A DNA stretch of 14,802 nucleotides from JANYCG01 sp031392945 (lineage in GTDB: Bacteria > Pseudomonadota > Gammaproteobacteria > Burkholderiales > Burkholderiaceae_C), in the NCBI GenBank assembly GCA_031392945.1, contig JANMVT010000004.1:1-14802 (forward strand). The letters run 5' to 3'. Shown one piece after another: positions 7,890 to 14,802 of the stretch (positions within the stretch are counted from its first letter, which is position 1; each line of letters starts with the position of its first letter). Made by a program: the position numbers and the translations under genes. The notes under the pieces were generated by a model. The model was not told the DNA's origin, ran no database searches, and was given only the letters and a program-made list of their open reading frames with translations.

Positions 7890-10003
7890 ATAATCACTAC
7901 CGGTATTGGGCAATTCGAATGTGGCAAAAACTTTTTGTGTCGATGTTGATGGGTTTCACGCTGCTGGCAGCGAATGCCCAAACGGCGATAGAAGCCGTGA
8001 CCGGATCCATCCAGAGCGGCGTTGAAGTCGTCCGCATCGACCTCTCGCAGGCGTTGACGGCGGTGCCCACCGGGTTTTCGATCCAGTCGCCCGCCCGGAT
8101 CGCGCTTGACTTCCCCGGCATATCCAATGGCATGGGTCGCTCTACGGTTGAGATCAACCAGGGCAATTTGAGATCCGTCAGTGTGGTGCAAGCCGGCGAC
8201 CGCACCCGTGTGGTGCTCAACCTGAAACAGGCGACAACCTACAAGGCACAAATCCAGGGCAAATCATTGTTGGTTTCGCTGGACACGGTGTCAGTGGCCG
8301 GAAGCACCCCGGTCGCTTCCGCCACACCGGCATTTTCAGCCAACCAGAACCGCGATACGCTGCCCTTGAAAGATTTGGATTTCCGCCGCGGCGCCGATGG
8401 GGCCGGGCGCGTGATTGTGTCCTTGCCCAACAACCAGGTGGGTGTGGACATTCGCCAGCAGGGGCAGACGCTGGTGGTCGAATTCATGAAGTCCAGCCTG
8501 CCCGAAGGACTGCGCAGACGCCTTGACGTCGCTGATTTTGGCACACCAATCCAGTCAGTTACTACATTCCAGGCGGGGGATCGCGTTCGCATGGTGATCG
8601 AACCCAAAGGCGCATGGGAACACAGTGCCTACCAAAGCGACGAGCAGTTTGTCGTTGAGGTGAAATTGCAGAAAATCGATCCGGGCAAATTGACCCAAGG
8701 CGTTGGATTCACCGGCCAAAAACTGTCGCTCAACTTCCAGAACATTGAAGTCAGGTCTTTGCTGCAGGTCATTGCCGATTTCACCAATTTCAACATCGTC
8801 ACCTCTGACTCAGTCTCGGGTGCCGTCACCCTGCGCCTGCAAGATGTTCCTTGGGATCAGGCGCTTGAGATCATATTGCAGGCCAAGGGCTTGGGCGTGA
8901 AAAAAACCGGCAACGTGCTCTGGATTGCACCCAAGGACGAAATCGCCGCCAAGGAGAAACTCGAGCGAGAATCCAGCGTCGCGCTGGAAGGCCTTGAGCC
9001 GTTGCGCACGCAGTCCTTCCAGATGAACTACACCAAGGCGGTGGACGTGGCCAAAGGACTGGTCGGCACCACCGTCGGTGCGACAGCGAGCGCGCGCATT
9101 TTGAGCCCGCGCGGCAGCGTCATCGCGGAATCCCGGACGAACCAGTTGTTTGTGACTGATATTGCCAGCAAGCTCGAAGCTGTGCAGCAGCTGATCGCCA
9201 AGTTGGACGTCCCGGTGCGCCAGGTCCTGATTGAGGCGCGAATCGTAGAGGCGTCGGACACGTTTGGCAAATCCCTGGGCGTGCGCCTGGGCGGCGGCAT
9301 CAATCCGGCCAATGGCGTGCCCTTGGTCACCGGAAACAATGGGTCAACCCTGAACGGGGTCCTTGGTTCGAGCTACATTGATGGTGGGCCGAATGTCAAC
9401 ACTGGAAGCTTTGTCAACTTGCCGGCGGTCGGTCTCAACGGCTTGAATCCAGCTTCCATCGCGGTTTCGATTTTTGGCGAGGCGGCGGGGCGCTTCCTGA
9501 ACCTGGAACTTCAGGCGCTGGAAGCCGATGGCAAAGGCAAGGTCATTTCGAGCCCACGCGTTGTCACTGCGGACCAGGCCAAAGCCTTGATTGAGCAGGG
9601 CACGGAACTGCCGTATCAGATAGCGACCTCGAGCGGCGCGACATCCATCGCATTCCGCAAGGCCAACCTGTCCTTGTCGGTGACTCCGCAGATCACCCCC
9701 GAGGGCAATGTCATTCTGGACCTGGACATCAACAAAGACACCGTGGGCCAGGCGACTGCGGCAGGCTTTGCCATTGACACCAAACACATCTTGACCCAGG
9801 TGCTGGTTGAAAATGGCGGCACGGTCGTGATTGGCGGCATCTTCACCCTGGACGAGACCGAGACCGAAACCCGCGTGCCCCTGCTGGGTGAGCTGCCCGT
9901 GATCGGCAACTTGTTCAAATCAAGGGCGAGAACCTCGACCAAGCGCGAAATGCTGGTCTTCATCACGCCCAAAATGATTTCGGATCGTACAGGCGCCCGT
10001 TGA
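7886..10003 (+). CDS. pilQ: Type IV pilus outer-membrane secretin PilQ
   Basis: The multimeric outer-membrane channel through which the pilus passes; also used for DNA uptake in competent relatives. There are 705 residues. A signal peptide spans about 12-31 (WQKLFVSMLMGFTLLAANAQ). Two AMIN peptidoglycan-binding domains lie at about 45-135 and 165-262. An STN/N0 domain covers 280-350, a secretin N1-type domain 373-445, and the secretin barrel about 540-697, with the conserved VPLLGELPVIGNLFKSR at 664-680. The ATG at 7886 overlaps the pilP stop and has purine-rich AAGAGAGAG upstream. An internal ATG at 7919 would give a shorter, more standard signal peptide. It is last of the pil genes; no terminator is evident before aroK. 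Confidence 0.97.
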   Translation: MNNHYRYWAIRMWQKLFVSMLMGFTLLAANAQTAIEAVTGSIQSGVEVVRIDLSQALTAVPTGFSIQSPARIALDFPGISNGMGRSTVEINQGNLRSVSVVQAGDRTRVVLNLKQATTYKAQIQGKSLLVSLDTVSVAGSTPVASATPAFSANQNRDTLPLKDLDFRRGADGAGRVIVSLPNNQVGVDIRQQGQTLVVEFMKSSLPEGLRRRLDVADFGTPIQSVTTFQAGDRVRMVIEPKGAWEHSAYQSDEQFVVEVKLQKIDPGKLTQGVGFTGQKLSLNFQNIEVRSLLQVIADFTNFNIVTSDSVSGAVTLRLQDVPWDQALEIILQAKGLGVKKTGNVLWIAPKDEIAAKEKLERESSVALEGLEPLRTQSFQMNYTKAVDVAKGLVGTTVGATASARILSPRGSVIAESRTNQLFVTDIASKLEAVQQLIAKLDVPVRQVLIEARIVEASDTFGKSLGVRLGGGINPANGVPLVTGNNGSTLNGVLGSSYIDGGPNVNTGSFVNLPAVGLNGLNPASIAVSIFGEAAGRFLNLELQALEADGKGKVISSPRVVTADQAKALIEQGTELPYQIATSSGATSIAFRKANLSLSVTPQITPEGNVILDLDINKDTVGQATAAGFAIDTKHILTQVLVENGGTVVIGGIFTLDETETETRVPLLGELPVIGNLFKSRARTSTKREMLVFITPKMISDRTGAR

Positions 10004-10057
10004 TTTGAAATCTATTCAAGTTTGACGCAAATTCTTGCCGCATGACACGTCAATAAA

Positions 10058-10582
10058 TTGATATTCAGTTTGGTAGGCCTGCCAGGTTCAGGCAAATCAA
10101 CTGTCGGGCGACAGCTCGCCCGACGGCTGCAACTCCCGTTTCAGGACTCCGACCATGCCATTGAAGCCCGGCTCGGGTGCTCCATCCGGGAGTACTTTGA
10201 GCGCGAGGGCGAAGACCGGTTTCGCGATGTCGAGGCGTCGGTCATCGACGAGTTGACGCGCGACCACCAAGGCGTGCTTTCTACCGGCGGCGGCTCCGTG
10301 TTGCGGGCTGAAAACCGGCGGAACCTGCGCGAACGCGGGCAGGTCATCTATTTGAAATCGTCGCCCGACCAGCTGTTTCGCCGCCTGCGCCATGACATGA
10401 ACCGGCCGCTGCTGCAAGTGGCGGATCCCTTGAGCCGCTTGCGCGACCTGTTCGCAATCCGCGATCCGTTATACCGCGAAACTGCGCATTTTTTGCTCGA
10501 AACCGGGCGCCCCTCGGTCAGCACGCTGGTCAACATGATCGTGATGCAGCTTGAATTGGCAGGCGTGCTGCCTGGTCGATAG
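10058..10582 (+). CDS. aroK: Shikimate kinase AroK (TTG start)
   Basis: Phosphorylates shikimate to shikimate-3-phosphate with ATP in aromatic amino-acid synthesis, in the cytoplasm. There are 174 residues. The P-loop GLPGSGKST is at 7-15, the Mg/shikimate Asp pair in DSD at 30-32, shikimate-binding Arg in DRFR at 53-56, GGG at 77-79, lid arginine in RPLL from 116, and RDPLYRE at 135-141. The only start that keeps the P-loop strand intact is TTG at 10058, since an in-frame stop lies at 10043-10045. No convincing Shine-Dalgarno sequence precedes it. A 4-codon frame MTRQ (10042-10056) ends one base before. It sits 54 bp after pilQ and precedes aroB, the usual order. Confidence 0.94.
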   Translation: MIFSLVGLPGSGKSTVGRQLARRLQLPFQDSDHAIEARLGCSIREYFEREGEDRFRDVEASVIDELTRDHQGVLSTGGGSVLRAENRRNLRERGQVIYLKSSPDQLFRRLRHDMNRPLLQVADPLSRLRDLFAIRDPLYRETAHFLLETGRPSVSTLVNMIVMQLELAGVLPGR

Positions 10583-10606
10583 AACCGGTGCTATAGAACC
10601 GGTGCT
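10579..10606. repeat. 14-bp tandem duplication at the aroK stop
   Basis: ATAGAACCGGTGCT at 10579-10592 is repeated exactly at 10593-10606, with two further bases (AT) of a third unit. The first copy contains the aroK TAG stop (10580-10582), so the duplication lies in the aroK-aroB spacer and does not change either protein. Confidence 0.95.
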
Positions 10607-10643
10607 ATTGCCCGGGGCGGCAGATGCCCTAAACTATCCGCCT

Positions 10644-11777
10644 ATGCAAGAGACCAGTTCCATTGCGCGGGTTCACATCGAGCTGGGCGAGCGCAGCTAC
10701 CCGATATTGATCGGCGGGGGCCTTTTTGACGCGCCATCAAGTTATGACGATCTGCCGGCTGGCGCGTCGGCGCTGATTGTCACCAACACCACCATCGCAC
10801 CTCTGTACCTGCACAAACTGCGCCTGGCGCTGCAAGGGCGGTTCAAGCACATTCACCAGGTGATTTTGCCGGACGGCGAAGAACACAAAAACTGGCAGAC
10901 CCTCAACCTGGTGTTTGATGCCCTTCTGGCCAAACAATGCGATCGCAAAACAGTGTTGTTCGCGCTGGGCGGTGGCGTGGTCGGCGACATGACGGGTTTT
11001 GCCGCCGCCAGCTTCATGCGCGGTGTGCCATTTGTGCAGATCGCGACGACTTTGCTGGCCCAGGTGGATTCATCGGTTGGCGGCAAAACGGCCATCAATC
11101 ATCCGATGGGAAAGAACATGATTGGCGCGTTTTACCAGCCGCTCAGGGTGATTTGCGATCTGGAGACGCTGCGCACGCTGCCGCAACGCGAGCTCAGCGC
11201 AGGCCTGGCCGAAGTCATCAAGTACGGCCCCATCGCCGACCTGGCGTTTTTTGGCTGGATTGAGGCGAATCTGGATGCCTTGCTGGCCCGCGACCGCGCC
11301 GCCCTCTCCCACGCCGTGAAGCGAAGTTGCGAGATCAAGGCCTGGGTGGTGTCGCAGGACGAGCGCGAGTCTGGCTTGCGTGCGATCCTGAATTTTGGGC
11401 ACACCTTTGGCCACGCCATCGAAACCGGCTTGGGCTATGGCCAATGGCTGCATGGAGAGGCCGTGGCTTGTGGCATGGTCATGGCGGGAAATTTGTCCCA
11501 GGCCTTGGGCTTGATCGACGCAAATTCGGTGCGCCGCCTGACCTCCCTGATCGCCAGGGCCGGTCTGCCGGTGCGCGGGCCCACACTGCCCGAAACGCCC
11601 GGTGTCCCCGGCGCAGCCAACGCGGATCGCTATCTGGCCTTGATGCGGCATGATAAAAAAGCCGAGGCGGGCGCGATCAAATTCGTCGTGCTTGACGGCC
11701 CCGGGAAAGCCCTCGTGCGCAGCGCGCCGGATGGCATGGTCAGGGACGTGATCGACGCTTGTTGCGCCACCGTTTGA
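10644..11777 (+). CDS. aroB: 3-dehydroquinate synthase AroB
   Basis: Converts DAHP to 3-dehydroquinate, the second step of the shikimate pathway; NAD- and Zn-dependent, cytoplasmic. There are 377 residues, close to family length. The NAD-binding GGGVVGDMTGFAA starts at 109, and the substrate-loop motif DSSVGGKTAINHPMGKNMIG starts at 142. Metal ligands are Glu190 (GLAEVIKYG), His253 (NFGHTFGHAIE) and His270 (HGEAVACG). The ATG at 10644 (MQETSSIARVHIELGERSYP) was chosen. The frame is open upstream to a TTG at 10551, but that would overlap aroK and add 31 uncharacteristic residues. A clear ribosome site is lacking, so coupling to aroK across a 61-bp spacer is uncertain. Confidence 0.97.
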   Translation: MQETSSIARVHIELGERSYPILIGGGLFDAPSSYDDLPAGASALIVTNTTIAPLYLHKLRLALQGRFKHIHQVILPDGEEHKNWQTLNLVFDALLAKQCDRKTVLFALGGGVVGDMTGFAAASFMRGVPFVQIATTLLAQVDSSVGGKTAINHPMGKNMIGAFYQPLRVICDLETLRTLPQRELSAGLAEVIKYGPIADLAFFGWIEANLDALLARDRAALSHAVKRSCEIKAWVVSQDERESGLRAILNFGHTFGHAIETGLGYGQWLHGEAVACGMVMAGNLSQALGLIDANSVRRLTSLIARAGLPVRGPTLPETPGVPGAANADRYLALMRHDKKAEAGAIKFVVLDGPGKALVRSAPDGMVRDVIDACCATV

Positions 11778-11845
11778 AGCGCCAAATGAGTCAGGCAAAA
11801 AAGCGGCGAATTTATCCAGTGGGCAATCTTGCAGGCGTGAAAAAG

Positions 11846-13111
11846 ATGCGTTTGAACTGGATCCCCCTGGCTGCATGCTTCGGGCCATGGCGAGAACAAT
11901 CATTGAGGCGCCGCCTGCTTGCCGCGTCGTTTGTCGCCATGTTGGCAGCCTGCGGCGGTGGTGGCGGGGGCGGGAGTTCTGCGCCTGCGCCCACTGCCAA
12001 CGCCATGGTTGTCAGCGTCGACGCGGGGCCGCCGGGCACCGGTTACAACGTCAACCGCCTTTATGCCAGCGTCACGATTTGCAGGCCGGGGAGCGATGCC
12101 GCCTGCCAGACCATCGACCACATTCTGGTCGATACCGGTTCGACGGGCCTGCGCGTGCTGGCCAGCGCGCTGGATCCGGCCCTGAACCTGCCAAAGGTAG
12201 CGGCGCCAAGCGGTTTCCCTTTGCTCAATTGCGCCCGCTTCGTCGACACCACGTTCGCGTGGGGCCCGGTCGCGAAGGCGGACATCCAGCTCGGCGGAAG
12301 AACAGCGGCGAATGCGCCGTTTCAAATCATCGCAGACCCTGCCTACAACGCCGTCGCGGGAAACTGTTCTACCGGCAGGGCAGTCAACAGCGTGGCCGTG
12401 CTGGGCGCTAAAGGGATTCTGGGGCTCGGCCTGCTCAAGGAGGATTGCGGCGCCACTTGCGCGGCGAATCCTTTCAAAGGCTATTATTTCGCCTGCGCCA
12501 ACTCGGTTTGCAGCGCCGTCCTGGGCACCACATTGGCGACTGCGAATCAAATCAGGAACCCAGTGTTGTCGTTTCCGTCGGACAACAACGGGGTTGTCAT
12601 CGATTTGCCAGCCATCGCTGGCGCAAGCGCATCCAGCCTTTCGGGTTTTGTCTATTTCGGCATAGGCACGCAAGCCAACAACCAGTTCGGTGGTAGCACA
12701 GTGTTGGCGACAAATCCGCTGGGCTACTTCAGCAGCCAATTTGGCGGCAAGACCTTGGGCACAAGTTTTCTGGACACGGGCTCAAATGGCCTGTATTTCG
12801 ACACCACAATCGCCGGGTTGACGGCCTGTTCAGGCGGCACCGGTTTCTTCTATTGCCCGGCGGCAAGCACGCCGCTGTCGGCCACCCTGACGGGGGTCAA
12901 TGGGCAAAGCGTTTTGTTGCGGTTTACAGTTGACAACGCGCTGGGCCTGTTCACGACAGCGCCCAATGCCGTTCTGCCCACCCTGGCGGGCAATATTGGC
13001 GATCCGCAAACCTTTGATTGGGGTTTGCCGTTCTTCTATGGGCGGCGCGTTTTCTTTGGCATCGAAGGGCAGGCGACCCCTATTGGGACGGGCCCTTTTT
13101 ACGCGTTTTAA
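11846..13111 (+). CDS. DUF3443-type lipoprotein, likely pepsin-like two-lobed fold
   Basis: A predicted lipoprotein of unknown function; I match it from memory to DUF3443. With the ATG at 11846 it has 421 residues. A basic, hydrophobic stretch RRRLLAASFVAMLAAC ends in lipobox LAAC (Cys36), followed by a seven-Gly linker. The mature part has two DTGS motifs, at 96-99 (ILVDTGSTGLRVL) and 310-313 (SFLDTGSNGLYFD), plus GILGLG at 190-195 and FDWGLPFFYG at 390-399. This is the layout of two-lobed aspartic proteases, so a pepsin-like fold is inferred; activity is not shown. Ten cysteines after the lipobox suggest disulfides outside the cytoplasm. Other starts are ATG 11786 (signal too long) and TTG 11903 (a compact 17-residue signal). 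It follows aroB and converges on tRNA-Arg. Confidence 0.82.
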   Translation: MRLNWIPLAACFGPWREQSLRRRLLAASFVAMLAACGGGGGGGSSAPAPTANAMVVSVDAGPPGTGYNVNRLYASVTICRPGSDAACQTIDHILVDTGSTGLRVLASALDPALNLPKVAAPSGFPLLNCARFVDTTFAWGPVAKADIQLGGRTAANAPFQIIADPAYNAVAGNCSTGRAVNSVAVLGAKGILGLGLLKEDCGATCAANPFKGYYFACANSVCSAVLGTTLATANQIRNPVLSFPSDNNGVVIDLPAIAGASASSLSGFVYFGIGTQANNQFGGSTVLATNPLGYFSSQFGGKTLGTSFLDTGSNGLYFDTTIAGLTACSGGTGFFYCPAASTPLSATLTGVNGQSVLLRFTVDNALGLFTTAPNAVLPTLAGNIGDPQTFDWGLPFFYGRRVFFGIEGQATPIGTGPFYAF

Positions 13112-13130
13112 CCTGCGTTTTGACGCTGTT

Positions 13131-13205
13131 TGGTCCCCCCGACGGGAATCGAACCCATATCTAGCACTTAGGAGGCACTCGTTCTATCCATTGAACTACA
13201 GGGAG
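13131..13205 (-). tRNA. tRNA-Arg (anticodon CCU)
   Basis: Read on the minus strand, all arms fold. The acceptor CTCCCTG pairs with CGGGGGG with two G-U pairs. The D stem is GTTC/GAAC and the anticodon stem AGTGC/GTGCT. Its loop CTCCTAA gives anticodon CCU (reads AGG). The variable loop is AGAT, and the T arm is ATGGG TTCGATT CCCGT. Discriminator A and an encoded CCA complete the 75 nt. The 3' end faces the end of the lipoprotein gene 19 bp away. Confidence 0.96.
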
Positions 13206-13208
13206 GGG

Positions 13209-13319
13209 CCGCTCTTCAATCGGCGCCAAAGCTTCAATACTTTTGGCGTTGCACCTCCTAGCCGTGCTTTCAGCACTGTCTTCGTCGGTGCGCCTACTCT
13301 CGCACCGATTGAAGAGCGG
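13209..13319. repeat. Inverted-repeat element with 15-bp closing stem and three internal hairpins
   Basis: A perfect 15-bp inverted repeat (CCGCTCTTCAATCGG at 13209-13223, complement at 13305-13319) encloses 81 bases. Inside are three hairpins: CGCCAAA/TTTGGCG (13224-13230 with 13242-13248), GTGCT/AGCAC (13264-13268 with 13272-13276, 3-base loop), and CGGTGCG/CGCACCG (13286-13292 with 13301-13307). The last shares three bases (13305-13307) with the closing stem, so the two can compete or the hairpin can shorten to 4 bp. The whole would fold like a large cloverleaf on either strand. It ends 3 bp from the tRNA-Arg 5' end. No flanking target duplication is seen. It may be a structured RNA, a leader of the tRNA transcript, or a small mobile repeat. 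Confidence 0.85.
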
Positions 13320-13340
13320 AACTTCCGGTGCGGGCAGGGT

Positions 13341-13346
13341 ATTCTA
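13341..13346 (-). promoter_or_regulatory. Candidate -10 box upstream of the structured element and tRNA-Arg
   Basis: On the minus strand TAGAAT lies between the stop of the VWA gene and the inverted-repeat element. The best -35-like match (TTGTCG at 13367-13372) is 20 bp away, too far for a standard promoter. If used, the transcript would carry the 111-bp element ahead of the tRNA. Confidence 0.25.
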
Positions 13347-13360
13347 AGACACGATCACCG

Positions 13361-14575
13361 TTATTTCGACAATAACCGCATCGCGTCCTCAAGCCCCTTG
13401 ATGGTCAGCGGGTACATGCGCTGGTTCATGATTTGCTGCACTACGCTGATGCTTTGCCGGTATTGCCACACGCCCTGGGGCTCGGGGTTGATCCACGCAA
13501 ACTTCGGGAAGGCGCTGGTCAGGCGCTGAAGCCACTCGACGCCGGCTTCTTCGTTGTTGTATTCCACGCTGCCGCCAGGCTGCAATATTTCATACGGGCT
13601 CATGGTGGCGTCGCCAATGAAGATCAGCTTGTAGTCCTTGTTGTACTTGCGGATGATGTCCCAGGTGGCAAACTTTTCGCTGAAGCGGCGGCGATTGTTC
13701 TTCCACATGAAGTCATAGACGCAGTTGTGGAAGTAATAAAACTCCATGTGCTTGAACTCGGTCTTGGTGGCCGAGAACATCTCTTCCACGCGGGCAATGT
13801 GCTCGTCCATGGTGCCACCCACGTCCATGAGCAGCAGCACCTTCACGTTGTTGTGGCGCTCGGGCCGCATTTTGATGTCCAGCCAGCCTGCGTTGGCGGC
13901 TGTCTTGCTGATGGTTTCGTCCAGGTCAAGCTCTTCTTCGTGCCCTTCACGCGCAAACTTGCGCAGGCGGCGCAGTGCCACCTTGATGTTGCGCGTACCC
14001 AGCTCCTGGGTGTCGTCATAGTCCTTGTAGGCGCGCTGGTCCCACACCTTCACGGCGCTTTTGTTGCGACTCTTGTCCTGGCCAATGCGGATGCCCTGCG
14101 GGTTCTGGCCGTAGGCGCCAAACGGCGAGGTGCCGCCCGTGCCAATCATCTTGCTGCCGCCTTCATGGCGCTCTTTCTGCTCTTCAAAACGCTTCTTGAG
14201 CGTCTCCATCAACTCGTCCCAGCCCATTTTCTCGATCTTGGCTTTTTCCTCGGGGCTGAGTTCAAGTTCCAGGTTTTTGCGAAGCCACTCCAAAGGGATG
14301 TCCTTGGTGAAATCCGCAATCATCTCTACACCCTTGAAATAGGAGGCAAAGGCGCGGTCAAACTTGTCGTAGTGTTTTTCGTCCTTCACCAGCGTGGTGC
14401 GGCTCAGGTAATAGAAATCGTCGATCTTGTAGCCGTCCGGTGCGTCGTCGTCCTCGGACACATGGCTGTTGGGTCCGACCACACCTTCTTTCAGGGCTTC
14501 GAGCAGGGTCAGATACTCCTTCACAGACACCGGCAGTTTGGCCGAGCGCAGGGTGTAGAAAAAGTCGATCAACAT
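13361..14575 (-). CDS. VWA domain-containing CoxE-like protein
   Basis: A 404-residue cytoplasmic-looking protein of the VWA/CoxE family (COG3552 type, assigned from memory); exact role unknown. Such proteins usually work with a MoxR-type AAA+ ATPase, which is not in this window. The N-terminal helical part starts MLIDFFYTLRSAKLPVSVKE. A charged, low-complexity middle (about 105-175) follows. The VWA domain begins near 240 with VKVLLLMDVGGTMDEH. Its metal-site motif reads DVGGT (251-255) where classical MIDAS has DxSxS. A later Asp322 in IFIGDATMSPYEI could complete the site. The ATG at 14573-14575 has GGAG 6 bases upstream; a longer frame to 14650 overlaps the preceding gene and is not favoured. 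It lies 23 bp after the GNAT gene, probably in one operon. Confidence 0.9.
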   Translation of the reverse strand: MLIDFFYTLRSAKLPVSVKEYLTLLEALKEGVVGPNSHVSEDDDAPDGYKIDDFYYLSRTTLVKDEKHYDKFDRAFASYFKGVEMIADFTKDIPLEWLRKNLELELSPEEKAKIEKMGWDELMETLKKRFEEQKERHEGGSKMIGTGGTSPFGAYGQNPQGIRIGQDKSRNKSAVKVWDQRAYKDYDDTQELGTRNIKVALRRLRKFAREGHEEELDLDETISKTAANAGWLDIKMRPERHNNVKVLLLMDVGGTMDEHIARVEEMFSATKTEFKHMEFYYFHNCVYDFMWKNNRRRFSEKFATWDIIRKYNKDYKLIFIGDATMSPYEILQPGGSVEYNNEEAGVEWLQRLTSAFPKFAWINPEPQGVWQYRQSISVVQQIMNQRMYPLTIKGLEDAMRLLSK

Positions 14576-14598
14576 GGTGACTCCATTTTCTTCAATGT

Positions 14599-14802
14599 TC
14601 AGCGGGGTTTGTCCAGCAGGTACAGCAACTGCGCCCGCACTTCGGGCCACTCGCCGTTGCGCAGGCTGTACATCACGGTGTCGCGAATGCTGCCGTCACG
14701 GCGCAGGGCGTGGCCGCGAATCACGCCATCCTTGCGCGCACCCAGACGTTCGATGGCATTTTGCGATGCGTGGTTGAAATTGTCGGTGCGCCAGCCCACC
14801 AC
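14599..14802 (-). CDS. GNAT-family N-acetyltransferase, C-terminal part (5' end outside window)
   Basis: The last 67 residues of an acetyltransferase of RimJ/RimL type. They include the acetyl-CoA-side signature NHASQNAIERLGARKDGVIR and then RDTVMYSLRNGEWPEVRAQL, typical of this subfamily's C-terminus. The gene enters from the right edge on the minus strand with no start visible; the first GTG codons at the edge are internal. Substrate cannot be told from this part. It is followed 23 bp later by the VWA gene on the same strand. Confidence 0.85.
   Translation of the reverse strand: MVGWRTDNFNHASQNAIERLGARKDGVIRGHALRRDGSIRDTVMYSLRNGEWPEVRAQLLYLLDKPR

Noticed and set aside
11070..12739. Two long minus-strand open frames (277 and 279 codons) opposite aroB and the lipoprotein gene
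   Set aside because: Composition is that of antisense shadows, while the plus strand carries clear AroB and DTGS-motif proteins.
13205..13319. Integrated element with attachment sites at tRNA-Arg
   Set aside because: No integrase, no duplicated tRNA 3' segment and no mobile genes are present. The inverted repeat is at the tRNA 5' side, not the usual 3' attachment site.
12900..13529. 209-codon plus-strand frame running through the tRNA and the inverted-repeat element
   Set aside because: It reads the tRNA complement as protein and overlaps the lipoprotein gene out of frame; not a real gene.

Overview
The window looks like ordinary chromosome from a betaproteobacterium of the order Burkholderiales, probably Comamonadaceae (Rhodoferax/Polaromonas-like). 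This rests on protein sequence character, high G+C coding DNA, and two recognisable gene blocks: lptM-lysA facing cyaY, and ponA facing pilMNOPQ-aroK-aroB. Taxonomy is inferred from recalled gene order, not from a search.

Layout. Positions 1-331 hold no convincing gene, only a strong symmetric hairpin terminator (44-77) and an AT-rich tail behind lysA. Minus-strand lptM (LPS-translocon lipoprotein) and lysA (last step of lysine synthesis) form a tight pair. They start head to head with plus-strand cyaY (frataxin); the two starts are only about 28 bp apart and a 16-bp tandem duplication lies between them. cyaY converges on ponA (penicillin-binding protein 1A, minus). ponA diverges across about 270 bp from pilM, pilN, pilO, pilP and pilQ. 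These encode the inner-membrane alignment complex and outer-membrane secretin of the type IV pilus and are joined by ATGA overlaps or a few bases. aroK and aroB (shikimate pathway) follow on the same strand.

After aroB comes a lipoprotein of the DUF3443 type. It carries two DTGS motifs and a GILGLG segment, which suggests a two-lobed pepsin-like fold. It converges on a minus-strand tRNA-Arg(CCU). Immediately upstream of the tRNA 5' end is a compact 111-bp element with a perfect 15-bp closing stem and three internal hairpins. Last are a minus-strand VWA-domain (CoxE-like) protein and the 3' end of a GNAT acetyltransferase that runs off the window.

Most of the window is conserved housekeeping and pilus DNA. 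The items most worth a second look are the pepsin-like lipoprotein and the multi-stem element beside the tRNA. Two short tandem duplications at gene boundaries and two TTG starts (pilM, aroK) are lesser points. I saw no phage, insertion sequence, CRISPR array or toxin-antitoxin system.
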